Shown here: positions 1-8,755 of the stretch, piece by piece
How the letters are laid out: each line of letters starts with the position of its first letter
How positions within the stretch are numbered: the first letter of the stretch is position 1
Assembly (NCBI GenBank): GCA_036939355.1
Contig: JALLAP010000322.1
Location: forward strand, 1 to 14,339
DNA: 14,339 bases
DNA from: Thalassiosira profunda
Taxonomy: Eukaryota; Bacillariophyta; Thalassiosirophyceae; Thalassiosirales; Thalassiosiraceae
Reading direction: 5' to 3'
The notes under the pieces: generated by a model
The model's database searches: none
What the model was told of the DNA's origin: nothing
What the model saw: the letters and a program-made list of their open reading frames with translations, nothing else
Translations under genes and position numbers: made by a program

Positions 1-50
1 AGGATGACGTCCACGACGATGACGGCATTTCGGCCCTTCGGGTTACTCAT
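1..50 (-). CDS. N-terminus of a tetraspan-type membrane protein, paralogue of the gene at 4709-7172 (partial, runs off left edge)
   Basis: Read on the minus strand from an ATG at 50-48, the sequence gives MSNPKGRNAVIVVDVIL before the window ends. The stretch RNAVIVVDV matches RNAVIIADV at the start of the first membrane segment of the minus-strand protein starting at 7172 (its residues 45-53). The upstream DNA of both genes is also related (52-179 and 7173-7319), which supports this ATG as the real start and this fragment as a genuine paralogue. Compared with its relative it lacks a leader of about 35 residues rich in proline, aspartate and cysteine before the first membrane segment. Function unknown. 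Only 16 complete codons are visible, so the call rests on homology within the window. Confidence 0.6.
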   Translation of the reverse strand, partial: MSNPKGRNAVIVVDVI

Positions 51-872
51 TTCTTATTGCATTTCATCGTTGCAAGTGTTGTTTTGTCAAATATGAACTC
101 GTGCTAGGCGACCCTTCCAAAGTGTGACACTCAAGGTGAAGCGAACCCCAAACATCGTCACGAGTTGAAAGCATCCGGCATCGAGGAGAGTCAATCATGC
201 ATTGCCCCTGCGTCTTGCAACATCGCCAACATCAATCTTCCGAATCCACCCCTTTTCTCACTCGGGCAGCTCTGGCACGCGTCCTCGCTCCCGCCGCCGC
301 CTCCTCTCAGCTCTCTCCTCCCCTTCTCTCGACAGCACGAATGGACGGCAAAGCTCCACTTCGTCGCCACTTTTTGCAATGGTCATTTTGGGGGGCAGTT
401 GGACCGGCCTCGCGAAACTGTCACCGCTTTTCATCGGTACACAAGTCACTACACCGTCAAATGTAGTTGATCCTTGGTACACTAATGAGGCCCAGGAGAC
501 TTTCAAGCAAGGTGCATGTGACGTGAGTCCCTGACAAGATTGGTTGCCTTCTCAGCAGCAAACCAGCAATCCGCAGCCGGCCACAAAGAGGCGAAAAGTT
601 GGGCAGTAAAAGAGAGCAGAAGAAGGCCACAACAACAACAGAGCTGGCCGAGCCGGGCTCATCTCTCTTTCGTCGACCCTGTCGAGCACCGTCGAGCACC
701 GCACCGACTGAGTCGAGGGTGCACCGACGCAAACACCCGGAGCGAGCACACAAGTTTGTGTCCTCATTGCAACACGCCCGCCCGCTCGCGGTATCCTCGC
801 CATCGACACCTCACCTCACCGCACGCACTTCGCCCTCGCCGCTGCAAATATTCACCGGCCTGCATCGACAAA
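51..872. promoter_or_regulatory. Divergent upstream region between the partial minus-strand gene and the DENND4-like gene
   Basis: This 822-bp stretch has no convincing coding sequence. An open frame contiguous with the DENND4-like gene runs back to a TTG at 540 but has no ATG before 873 and is low in complexity, so it looks like 5' leader. A pyrimidine- and GCC-rich tract lies around 285-335. A GTGAGT at about 525 followed by CTCAG/CAGCAG near 552-560 could be a very short leader intron, but this is weak. The left end (52-179) shares sequence with the upstream region of the gene starting at 7172. A short duplicated decamer (gtcgagcacc, twice) lies near 680-699. Confidence 0.5.
52..179. repeat. 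Duplicated upstream region, copy 1 (paired with 7173-7319)
   Basis: From the ATG of the left-edge gene outward, this sequence shares blocks in the same order with the DNA outside the ATG at 7172. The clearest is 124-179 against 7254-7319: both contain gtgacactca, then aaggtgaagcgaacccca, then cgtcac-agt-gaaagcatccggc, with about 10 bp of extra sequence in the second copy. Closer to the ATG, tttcatcgtt and atgaac-cgtgc also match. It is most simply explained as a promoter that was duplicated together with the gene. Confidence 0.7.
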
Positions 873-3800
873 ATGGCCGCCCCCGTCGCAACTCTCTCGA
901 TAGCCCAATTGAAATCCGAGCTCGTGGAACTCAACGACAGCTCCTTCGTCTTTACCAATCGCGACGAGCTAGAGTGCGCCCTCCGCAACGCCCGCAAAAT
1001 GGCCGGGGTCCGGGAGGCGGCGGGCTTGAAGGGCGGGGCCGCTTTGAGCGCGAGCGACACCACGAGGACGCTCTCCGCGACTTCTGCGTCGGAGACGGAG
1101 CGGATGTCGTCGGCCCTCTCGGAGTTGTCAATCGCGGAGGAGGTGGAGGTGGAGGCCACCCCCGACATGGTCAGCGTCTCCAGCGCCAGCAACACGGCCT
1201 CGCGGGGCTCGTCCCATTCAAGGTCAGGGGCGAACAACCCCCCGACGATCGTGGAGAAGCCCAGCAGCGACTCTAGTAAGAGCGGTGGCTCCGGCGGCGG
1301 TAAGGGCAGCCCCGAGGGAAAGAAACCGGTCAAGGCCCAACCGGCCCCGCAGACCGGAAAAGACATCTTCAGCGACGAGCAGCCCCAGGAGCACATCGCG
1401 TCGCGGCGGCTGGTGGAGTACTTCGTCATGGTGTCCAGCGTGCCACTCGACGATTCCGAGATGGCCGCGAAGGCGAACAAGCGGATGCAGACCCGCTCCC
1501 GCCCGCCAGATCCGACTAGGGACGACATGAACAGCCGAACCAAGGCTAGATTTGACGTGCGGCGGGTGCACCTCAGCCACCCGGTAGGGAATGGCGACGG
1601 CGGTAAGGGGAAGGATACCGACGCCGACGAAGACATCGCGTCCACCCTCCTGGAGCCCACGATTACCGCGAGATACCCAAAGGAGGACCACCCCGACCAG
1701 CCGCTGAATTTGCGGCTTCCACAGTTCTGCCACCCCGAGGGGACGGAGTTGATCCGTCCCACGGCCGAATACAAGATGCCCAGGGTGCATCACTTTGTGC
1801 TGACCGACTCGATGGGGGGCAAGTTGTACGGGACGGCGCTGACGGTGATGGAGGAGTTCGACCCGAGCGCCGAGGGCAATGGGAAGGAGAAGGGGAAAAC
1901 CTATTATGCCCCTCGGGTGTTGTGCCTGCTGAGCACGTACCCCTACCTCACTGCGTTTCGTACCTACCTCACCCAATTGTACCGGCTGGCCACCGCGACG
2001 GACTGTATGGCCGCTCCGATCGAGCGGTACGTGCTCAACATCTGCAGCGAAGTTCCGGCCCCACCGCCGGGAGCGTTCGAGGTGCAACTGGACATCCTCG
2101 GGAACGACATCCGGTTCTGGGCCCCGCCGGCGGACCAGCCGGTGGCATACGTCAGCCTGCCGTTCTCGGTGCTGTTCGAATGCCTGGATATTGGGAACAT
2201 CCTGTTTGCGTGGTACACCCTCGCGTGCGAGCGGAAGGTGCTGCTGGTGTCGAGCCAGCTGAGCCTGCTGACGGTGTGCAGCGAAATTCTGTGCAGTCTG
2301 CTGTTTCCGATGCGGTGGAGCCACCTGTACATTCCGGTGCTGCCGCGGAGTCTCTGTCCAATGCTGGACGCGCCCATGCCCTACTTGTGCGGAATCTCGA
2401 GGGAGAACTTTCCGTACGCGGTGGAGGACATTAGCGACGAGACTGTGGTGGTGGATCTGGATCGGAACGTCATTACCCTGGGTCCCAACACGGCCGACTT
2501 GCCCCCGCTGCCGCAAAATCGGAGGAAGAAGCTGGAGGCCGCCTTGAAGGCAAATGCCGGAGAGGTCTTCTGGGAGGCGCGTAATCTCGCCAAGGCTGAC
2601 GTGCTGCGAGTGCGAGCCAGCGGAGACGAGAGCACGCTGAGCACCATGCTCGATAAAGCCGGGGCCGTGTGGGAGGAACGGGTCCAGACGCGCGACGAGG
2701 CGTTCAGCCTGGCCCACACCCCCGACAGCGTGTCGATGGAGTTCGATGAAGATGCGAACGTCTACGACAAGGAGCCCAAGCAGAGCCGGTGGGACGCGGT
2801 GCAGGAGGCGTTCTTGCGGTTCTATGTCTCGCTGCTGCAGGATTACCGTAAGTTCCTACCGGCCGACGCGAAGTCGATGGAGAAGCGCTCGACTTGGCGT
2901 GGCAAGGAGGGCATGTCCCGTCTGAGATTCGGGAAAGACGAATTTGTCTTGGCAGCCCCTTCCGAATTCCAGCCCTTCCTGGAGGAGTTGGCGATCACCC
3001 AGCAGTTCGACGACTTTGTCACTCGCAAGATGCATAACGCCGACGATGCACCGGACATCAAGTTCTTCGATCAGAGCATTGACGCGAAAAAGAATCGGAG
3101 CAAACTGCGAATGAAGAAGAAGGAGACTCCGTTCTTGGTGTCGGCGAGCGCACACCGGGATCTGAAGCAGGTCAAGGCCGTGGCGCCCAATGCCGAAGGG
3201 TTGCCGGAGACGAAGAGGAAGTACCTGTACGAGACGTGGCCGGTGGGCTTCGACGAGAGCTTGTTCGGCAATCCACGGCCCATCCCGAGCATCATCTCGG
3301 CCGAGTTTGACCGGAGGACGGCGCTGCGCTCGATGCTGCGGTCGAAGTACGGCATCGTTGACGACACGCGGGGCGGGCGCAATCGCTCCCCGGAGGCGAC
3401 AGCGTTCGTGCTCTTCTTCGCCACCTTTACCAGTGTAATTGGCAAGGAGATGGCGCTCGTGGAGCGCAAGCACGGCGTGGGACCTGACGGCGAGTCCGAC
3501 GGTCCGGGGATGTCACGGCAGGGTAGCAAGCGCCAGTCGCTCACAGACCTGGGTGACGATATGGAGGTGGCACGGACAATTGCGAAAGGACAGATCGATT
3601 TGGGCTATCACACGCTGTCGCTGATGCGCTTGCGGAAGCTCCCACCAGAGCCCATCATCTACAAGCTGCTCATCCAGGCGTGCGGAAGGTGCCAGGTGAC
3701 GCACCGCGCGTCGGGGCTGATGGAGATGCTCGCTCGCGACGGACTGGCGACCAACTCGGAGATATACACGAGCCTCATTAGCGCATTCTCCAGCGACGAA

Positions 3801-4604
3801 GGCCAGCCCTCGAGCTTGGCGCTCTACCAGGTCCAAGGCGACGACAACATGAGCAGCCTGTCGTTTTCGCAGCATGGGTCGAACCCTGCCTCCCCCCTGT
3901 TGAGCAGCAAGCGTCGGAGCACAGTCACAGTCTCGACGCCGAGCGAGCATTCTCTGGACCTTATATCAGAAGTGTCGCCCTCGGAATCAGGATCAGTTGC
4001 AAAGTCGAGGAAGGATAAGTTCAAGGCGAAACTGTCTTTCAATACCAAGAAAAACCGGAGGAAGCTCAGCAGCCCTGGTATCAGCAAGAAGCAGCAGAAG
4101 CTCAGGTTGACCGCGGCCGTCTCCAAGCACATCGAGCTGGGCGAGAGTATTCTGGATGCAATGTACCCAAACATCAAAATCGACACAGACAACGTCTGCC
4201 CCAAGTGCGCTGCAGAACTGAAAGAAAATGACATCTGCCAGGGATGGACGGCGTGCGCCTCAATCGAATACGAGACCGAGTGTCGCTCGTGCCGCCACAG
4301 GTTTGTACCGAAATTCATTATCTCTTGCAACTCAGAGTCCTTCGAGGGATCGCAGGGGAAGGGCACCCCGCTGTACTGCGACCACCTCTCGCCGTGGGTG
4401 TTATTGCGAGAAATACGAAGCGTCATTTCGGCGACGGGAGGCGTGGACAGCATCCTTGACGAGAAGTTCAGGCACGGACCGGACATCAGCTCCACCCTCT
4501 GGTGGAACATGATTGTGACGTTCCGGAGGTACCAGCTGCCATTTATCTTCCTACTGCAGGGATCATTCAGCAACCAACTCATCATGCCAACCGTTGATGA
4601 CTGA
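873..4604 (+). CDS. DENND4-type DENN domain protein (putative Rab guanine-nucleotide exchange factor)
   Basis: A 1243-residue protein in one uninterrupted exon. DENN proteins load GTP onto Rab GTPases at membranes; animal DENND4 acts on Rab10. The start is the first ATG of the frame, with A at -3 and G at +4. Order of parts: Ser/Gly-rich N-terminus (about 1-170); uDENN (about 176-330, including HHFVLTDSMGGKLYGTAL); cDENN (about 344-530, with LCLLSTYPYLTAFRTYL, ILFAWYTLACERKVLLVS and PMRWSHLYIPVLP); dDENN (about 640-740); a PPR-like helix pair (about 924-973); a Ser/Lys-rich linker; then a C-terminal zinc-binding motif with cysteines 1109, 1112, 1137 and 1140, containing GWTA, followed by LSPWVLLREI and STLWWNMIVTFRRYQLP. 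DENN plus PPR plus this C-terminus is the DENND4 layout rather than plant SCD1, which carries WD40 repeats. The Rab substrate cannot be read from sequence. The stop is 104 bp from the stop of the convergent gene, so their 3' UTRs probably overlap. Confidence 0.9.
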   Translation: MAAPVATLSIAQLKSELVELNDSSFVFTNRDELECALRNARKMAGVREAAGLKGGAALSASDTTRTLSATSASETERMSSALSELSIAEEVEVEATPDMVSVSSASNTASRGSSHSRSGANNPPTIVEKPSSDSSKSGGSGGGKGSPEGKKPVKAQPAPQTGKDIFSDEQPQEHIASRRLVEYFVMVSSVPLDDSEMAAKANKRMQTRSRPPDPTRDDMNSRTKARFDVRRVHLSHPVGNGDGGKGKDTDADEDIASTLLEPTITARYPKEDHPDQPLNLRLPQFCHPEGTELIRPTAEYKMPRVHHFVLTDSMGGKLYGTALTVMEEFDPSAEGNGKEKGKTYYAPRVLCLLSTYPYLTAFRTYLTQLYRLATATDCMAAPIERYVLNICSEVPAPPPGAFEVQLDILGNDIRFWAPPADQPVAYVSLPFSVLFECLDIGNILFAWYTLACERKVLLVSSQLSLLTVCSEILCSLLFPMRWSHLYIPVLPRSLCPMLDAPMPYLCGISRENFPYAVEDISDETVVVDLDRNVITLGPNTADLPPLPQNRRKKLEAALKANAGEVFWEARNLAKADVLRVRASGDESTLSTMLDKAGAVWEERVQTRDEAFSLAHTPDSVSMEFDEDANVYDKEPKQSRWDAVQEAFLRFYVSLLQDYRKFLPADAKSMEKRSTWRGKEGMSRLRFGKDEFVLAAPSEFQPFLEELAITQQFDDFVTRKMHNADDAPDIKFFDQSIDAKKNRSKLRMKKKETPFLVSASAHRDLKQVKAVAPNAEGLPETKRKYLYETWPVGFDESLFGNPRPIPSIISAEFDRRTALRSMLRSKYGIVDDTRGGRNRSPEATAFVLFFATFTSVIGKEMALVERKHGVGPDGESDGPGMSRQGSKRQSLTDLGDDMEVARTIAKGQIDLGYHTLSLMRLRKLPPEPIIYKLLIQACGRCQVTHRASGLMEMLARDGLATNSEIYTSLISAFSSDEGQPSSLALYQVQGDDNMSSLSFSQHGSNPASPLLSSKRRSTVTVSTPSEHSLDLISEVSPSESGSVAKSRKDKFKAKLSFNTKKNRRKLSSPGISKKQQKLRLTAAVSKHIELGESILDAMYPNIKIDTDNVCPKCAAELKENDICQGWTACASIEYETECRSCRHRFVPKFIISCNSESFEGSQGKGTPLYCDHLSPWVLLREIRSVISATGGVDSILDEKFRHGPDISSTLWWNMIVTFRRYQLPFIFLLQGSFSNQLIMPTVDD

Positions 4605-4708
4605 CCTGTCGTGAAGGAAAGATGACATCAACTAATGAACATAACATGTTTGTATTACCGTCAGCTTTGTTAGCAAACATGGCACAGAATTGCAAGGCAA
4701 AGTTGACT

Positions 4709-7172
4709 CTAGCACTCTCTGGAGTTGCAAAAACGACATTCGTCTGCCACGCTCTTAGGGCAAGCACGACACCCCTCTACCACACTTTTGGGGCAAGAGT
4801 CGACCAGAACGCCGTCGATAACGATGAACACAAACTCGTCATCGGCTTGTGGTCCAAGGCACTCGAGCGATCCGAAAAGGTAACTATCGAAGGCTCCGAG
4901 AATCGGGGCATCCTGCTGTGAGTCGTTGACATTGAACCAGCGACCCTCAGCGTAAAATCGATATGGGGAGCTCCAACCTGACCTCAAATCCCCTTCCTGG
5001 TTTGTCCGGATATGCCACACCTGCGAGCCGAATTGCGCATGGAACATTTCATTTCTTTCTTCGTCTTCATCGAACATAATCAAAATGCTCATTCCATCCC
5101 TCAGATCCAAATCGGTGGGATTGGTGGGCAGTTGTATGACAGGAAAGTCTTGCGATCCGTCTGTCATTTCAGTATGTTTCAATCCATAGTTTGTCAATCC
5201 ATCCTCGAGATCCAGATCAAGCACCGAAGAAGTGGCCTCGCAAGGACGCTCGTTGGTCCTACAGAGGAAGTTGACATTTGTGTAATACGAGTTGGTGTGG
5301 TCATCTTGCGACATCAAGGCTTCACAAGTCGTTGGAGGGTGTGGCTCGTATGGTTGAACCTCGCATGCCTTCTGTTCACATTCAAGGTCAGCGCCACCGT
5401 TGTCCGAGGATGCATCACCAACGTCCAAGCACAAGCAAGCGCGGCACTCCTCGGCCACGCTCTTCGGGCAAGAATCGACCAGGACGCCGTCGATAACGAT
5501 AAAAACAAAGTCGTTCTCGTCTTGAGGGATGTCGCACTCCAACGAACCGAAGAAATAATCGTTGAAGTCGCCATTCCAAGCCAGTTCTGATGCGGCATTC
5601 CAACGCCCTTCGCTGTAGAACCGGTAGGGCGAGCTCCAAGGAGTAGTTTTCGTGATCCCATGGCTATTTGTGCGGAGGTGCCACATCTCCGCTGGACCAA
5701 AATCGTACTCTCCAGTATCGAACGCGAGTCTCATTCCATTTGGAAGATCCATTCCAAGCACTGACGAAGTTGCTTCGCAAGGACGCTCGTTGGTCCTGCA
5801 GAGGAAATTCTCGTTTGTCCAATACATGTTGGAGTGCCCATTCAGACCTGTCAACTCTTCACAGGTAGCGGGAGAGTGTATGTGCTCATACGGCGGTACT
5901 TCACACGCTGCTTGCACACACAAGTCAAGGTCGGACAGAAGTACGTCTTCTGATCCATCCTCTGACGAGCCGTAGTCTGTCCAATCGTAGTCTGGCCGGC
6001 CAGGCCCATGGTCTCCAGATACTCCAGTGCACGTGTCATGACTCGTGCAGATCGCAGTTCCAAAGTGGTAGAGGCAGCATTCCCTACGCGAGTCGAAAAG
6101 CCAATACCCTTCTGTATCCGGATCATTGATACAGCCGGCAATCTTTGGGGAGTAGTGCCACTTCAATTCTCTGCCACACTCGGAAACTCTAAGGCTGACT
6201 TCCTTGCTGCTGTTCTGAGTCAAACCAACCGATAGTCCAAGGATGAGGAAAATCGCGGCGACCACCACAACGACCTTCAGGGCGTGCTTCTTTCCCCAAG
6301 CGACACTTGTCTTGTTTTGATAAGACAAAGGTTGTGGCGCTTCGACGTCGATTTCGCTACGATCGCCCCCCGTTCCAGGATCCGCCGCCCGCTCGTCTTC
6401 GTGAACTCGTGCATTGCTCCGGGTGCGGGCGAAGCAGCAGCGGTACTCCTCCTCTGCATACGCGTCGTTGGCCAGCGCGCCTCTGTTTGCCCTGGACTCA
6501 TTATTTCTCCCATTGGCTTTCGCGACGAAGCCAACTTCCAGCAAGAGAAGTATTGAGATACGATGCTCATAGTAAGAAGTAAGAAATCTGAGGTGCAATA
6601 GGTAAATGCTCACCATGTGGCCACAAAAAGACGAGCATAAGCAGTCCGAATCCAATTTTGTTAGGGACGGTCGCAAAATTTTGCCACACATCACAATGCC
6701 CCCCGCAGTAGGTGGCCACAAAAGCGGCACCGATGATGTACGCGATAGGAAGCCAGATAGCATTGACCAATACGAGAAACGCATTGTGCACCATCGCACC
6801 CCAGGCGGAGACGACAGCCATCACGAGGGAGATAATACTCAATATCATGTAGGGCCGAACAAGCCCGTAGAATTCGTCCTCGTCAGGCCCCCACTCCCCG
6901 CCACCCGGGATAAATCCGCCATCCGCCAAGAATCCGGCTCCCTGCCTTTGTCCTTCGCGATCCCTGTCCGTCGCGATCCCAATTATGAGAATCAGATTCA
7001 GGATACCGGCGAACACGTCCGCGATGATCACTGCGTTGCGATAATCGCCGCAACAGGCGCAGCAGCCGCCGTCCTGGGCATGACGAGCGGGTGGCGGCGA
7101 GGTGGGCGCTGGTTGGTTGGCGGAATTGTCGCCCTCATGAGATGGCGTTCGATTGTCCTTCGGTGTATTCAT
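4709..7172 (-). CDS. Five-pass membrane protein: tetraspan module fused to a cysteine-rich ectodomain with two internal repeats
   Basis: Proposed exons are 6614-7172 and 4709-6534, with a 79-bp intron (GTGAGC donor, acceptor ending CTGGAAG), giving 794 residues. Residues 1-45 are polar and end in CCACCGDY. Four membrane segments follow at about 46-67, 108-126, 131-153 and 170-192. A cytosolic tail contains GALANDAYAEEEYRCC. A fifth membrane segment (271-291, ALKVVVVVAAIFLILGLSVGL minus its last residue is the core) leads to an ectodomain with WHYSP...C...YWLFDSRRECCLYHFG at 312-345, then two repeats at 392-553 and 572-778. The splice joins the frames exactly and its length suits the other introns here. 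The acceptor is not CAG, so the exact site is inferred; an alternative at GCGAAAG would drop four residues. Two separate genes remain possible, but the tail typical of the tetraspan part is continuous with the ectodomain frame. Function unknown; a surface or secretory-membrane location is likely. Confidence 0.72.
4760..5380 (-). repeat. Ectodomain repeat 2 (C-terminal copy)
   Basis: About 207 residues of the five-pass membrane protein. It shares with the other copy the landmarks CEV.PYE, TCE.L, FLCRTNERPCEATSSVL, W.SPYRFY.EGRW, FGSLEC and FVFIVIDGVLVDSCPKSV. It is longer than copy 1 by an Asp/Thr-rich insertion of about 45 residues between CEATSSVL and the W-H-[LI]-R-T-N block. It is followed directly by an extra unit, CPKSVADECRFC, a short tandem copy of the CPKSVVEGCRAC that precedes it. 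Confidence 0.85.
5435..5920 (-). repeat. Ectodomain repeat 1 (N-terminal copy)
   Basis: About 162 residues of the same protein, with the same landmark blocks and cysteine spacing as 4760-5380. At DNA level the segment encoding LCRTNERPCE is almost identical in both copies (around 5776-5806 and 5237-5268), whereas most other shared blocks carry many silent changes. The copies are therefore old duplicates with one conspicuously conserved stretch. No known domain was recognised by eye. Confidence 0.85.
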
Positions 7173-7319
7173 GTTGCATTCCTTTCATCGTTATGAACCC
7201 GTGCAGCGCGTTGACCCAGGGCCGCCTCGCGGGAGAGCAGCCTTCAAGTCAGGGTGACACTCAGCTTTGTTGTGAAGGTGAAGCGAACCCCAAAACGTCA
7301 CAAGTGGAAAGCATCCGGC
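7173..7319. repeat. Duplicated upstream region, copy 2 (paired with 52-179)
   Basis: Immediately 5' of the minus-strand ATG at 7172. It shares ordered blocks with the DNA 5' of the left-edge gene, most clearly 7254-7319 with 124-179. It is probably the proximal promoter and 5' leader of the five-pass membrane protein gene. Confidence 0.7.
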
Positions 7320-7741
7320 TGCTGCGCCGAGGCAGTGCCCCCCACTCAGGACTCGGGCCGATGCAGGCGCCACCGTAGCATGTGCCGACGCTATGGGCGC
7401 CGGCAGCGGCGGCCGCCGCGCCAGGTGCCTCCTCCGCACCGCCCCGCTCCGTCTCGGTCTCAGTGATTGCCCGCTTGAGTGGAAGTGTGAGCAGAAATGA
7501 ACGGAGGAATCAGTAGGTAGATACCAAAGTTGGAGGGACCTTCACTCCAGCCCCGCCGCCCGGGAGCCCACCCTGCGATTTTGCTTTGTCCTGGTCGTGG
7601 ATGGACCTGATAGGCCATAAGTCGTCATAAAACGCTCAGAGACTGCGGCGCGGCTGAGACTGCTGCGTGGTTGGCACCTGAACGCGTTGAGGAGGCCGCC
7701 AGCACAAAGATACCACAAATAATTTGCAAGATACCCACCTG
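7320..7741. other. Gene-free stretch
   Basis: No coding sequence is supported here on either strand. The sequence is GC-rich and low in complexity around 7390-7460 (cgccggcagcggcggccgcc and neighbouring GCC runs). It lies between the divergent start sites at 7172 (minus) and about 7742 (plus), so it presumably holds the core promoter of the plus-strand gene. No recognisable TATA box or RNA gene was seen. Confidence 0.5.
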
Positions 7742-8696
7742 ATGCTGACCTCCAACTTCACCTTCGAGTGGACCGGTTTCGAAGCCCCCCTCGCAACCGC
7801 CAGCCCCGTCGCGAACGTTCCTCGCGCCCCAATGCCTGCGCAACTGCAACGCCTCGGCGTGCCCGCATCTGTGTGGACGAAAATCTACGATCGGGCGGAG
7901 GGCGTGGCGGCTCGCGGCAACCAGGGAGGAGGCCAAGCGCGAATTGGACAAGTGGGTTGCAAATGCACACTTCAATAAGCACAAGGACAAAGTGGCGGCC
8001 CTAGAAAAGGTCGCAAAAGAGAAGGGTGCTCACGATGCAAACTCTTTGAAGGGGTGGCGGATAGTCCTCAACGAATGCATCGCCGAGTTGGCGGGGGCGT
8101 ACGGGGTATCGGCCAAGCTTATGCGTCTGGCAAAGGGCGACGTCATCTTTGGTGTGCACTTTCGATGCAACAACGTGTCGAGGCTCCAGCCGAACAAGCT
8201 GAAGTTGGTTTACGACCATCGAACGGACGTTTGGTCGTGGCCTCGGGACGAAGTGCCCCCGGAACTGGCTGCTCTGCACGTCGACAGTGCGGCGTGGAAC
8301 GCGGTGTGGGATTTAACTAAAGCAACGTACCAAAAGACGCTTGCCTTTGAGGGAGAGAAGAGGGCGGCGTCGAGGAAATTGGCGCAACTGATCGCGGATT
8401 CCCAGTACCACGGTCACATCCATCATCACAAGTACCAAGCGGCCTTGAAGGGGATCGCTGGGATCGAACGGTCAATCGAAAGGGAGCGGGAACAGCTGCT
8501 GGAAGTGACCGAGGACGCGCTGTACATGTGGGGCATCGCAGCGAGATTGGCCTGCGACAACGTGGCAGGCGCTGGCGAAGGCAAACCTTTGCACAGTGGA
8601 ATTATACTCCGCTTTAGGCCCACCGTCCCTGTAATTGCCAGTGCGACGGTTGCCTTGCCACTGCCGTCGGCTCCAGCATCAGTGGACAATCCGTAA
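7742..8696 (+). pseudogene. Unrecognised protein gene with an apparent single-base frameshift
   Basis: Protein-like sequence begins in one frame (ATG at 7742 or 7832; includes PAQLQRLGVPASVWTKIYDRA) and continues in another from about 7914 (REEAKRELDKWVANAHFNKH onward) to a TAA at 8694-8696. The two would total roughly 317 residues. The first frame ends at about 7978. The second is open back to 7749, but its translation before about 7910 looks random, and its first in-frame ATG lies well inside the conserved-looking part. No intron of credible size fixes the frame. A missing or extra base near 7900-7925 from sequencing or assembly error, or a true loss-of-function mutation, are the two explanations. 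The protein is charged, with helical, coiled-coil-like stretches (for example around KYQAALKGIAGIERSIERER). It has no signal peptide or membrane segment. I recognise no family. The stop is 59 bp from the DUF389 stop. Confidence 0.55.
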
Positions 8697-8755
8697 CACT
8701 AATGATCCTGCTTTGAATATCCATGTACCTCCCAACTTGACCCGCCCTTAATTGC

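Noticed and set aside
540..872. N-terminal extension of the DENND4-like protein by 111 residues
   Set aside because: It would need a TTG start. The translated sequence is low-complexity and no in-frame ATG occurs before 873, which has a good start context.
764..4585. Long minus-strand open frames (764-1774, 1224-2717, 2856-3473, 3824-4585)
   Set aside because: They lie opposite the DENND4-like coding region, have no recognisable domains, and are expected from the codon bias of a GC-rich gene.
5012..5590. Plus-strand open frame of 192 codons
   Set aside because: It is antisense to the ectodomain repeats, and its sequence has no protein-like features of its own.
6454..6613. Alternative 160-bp intron using the CAG acceptor at 6454-6456
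   Set aside because: It keeps the frame but removes the GALANDAY part of the tail, which resembles the conserved tail of tetraspan relatives. It also cuts the fourth membrane segment close to its end and is twice the local intron length.
7904..7924. A mini-intron (gt...cag) explaining the frame change in the 7742-8696 gene
   Set aside because: At 21 bp it is far shorter than any other intron here, and as a multiple of three it would not change the frame.
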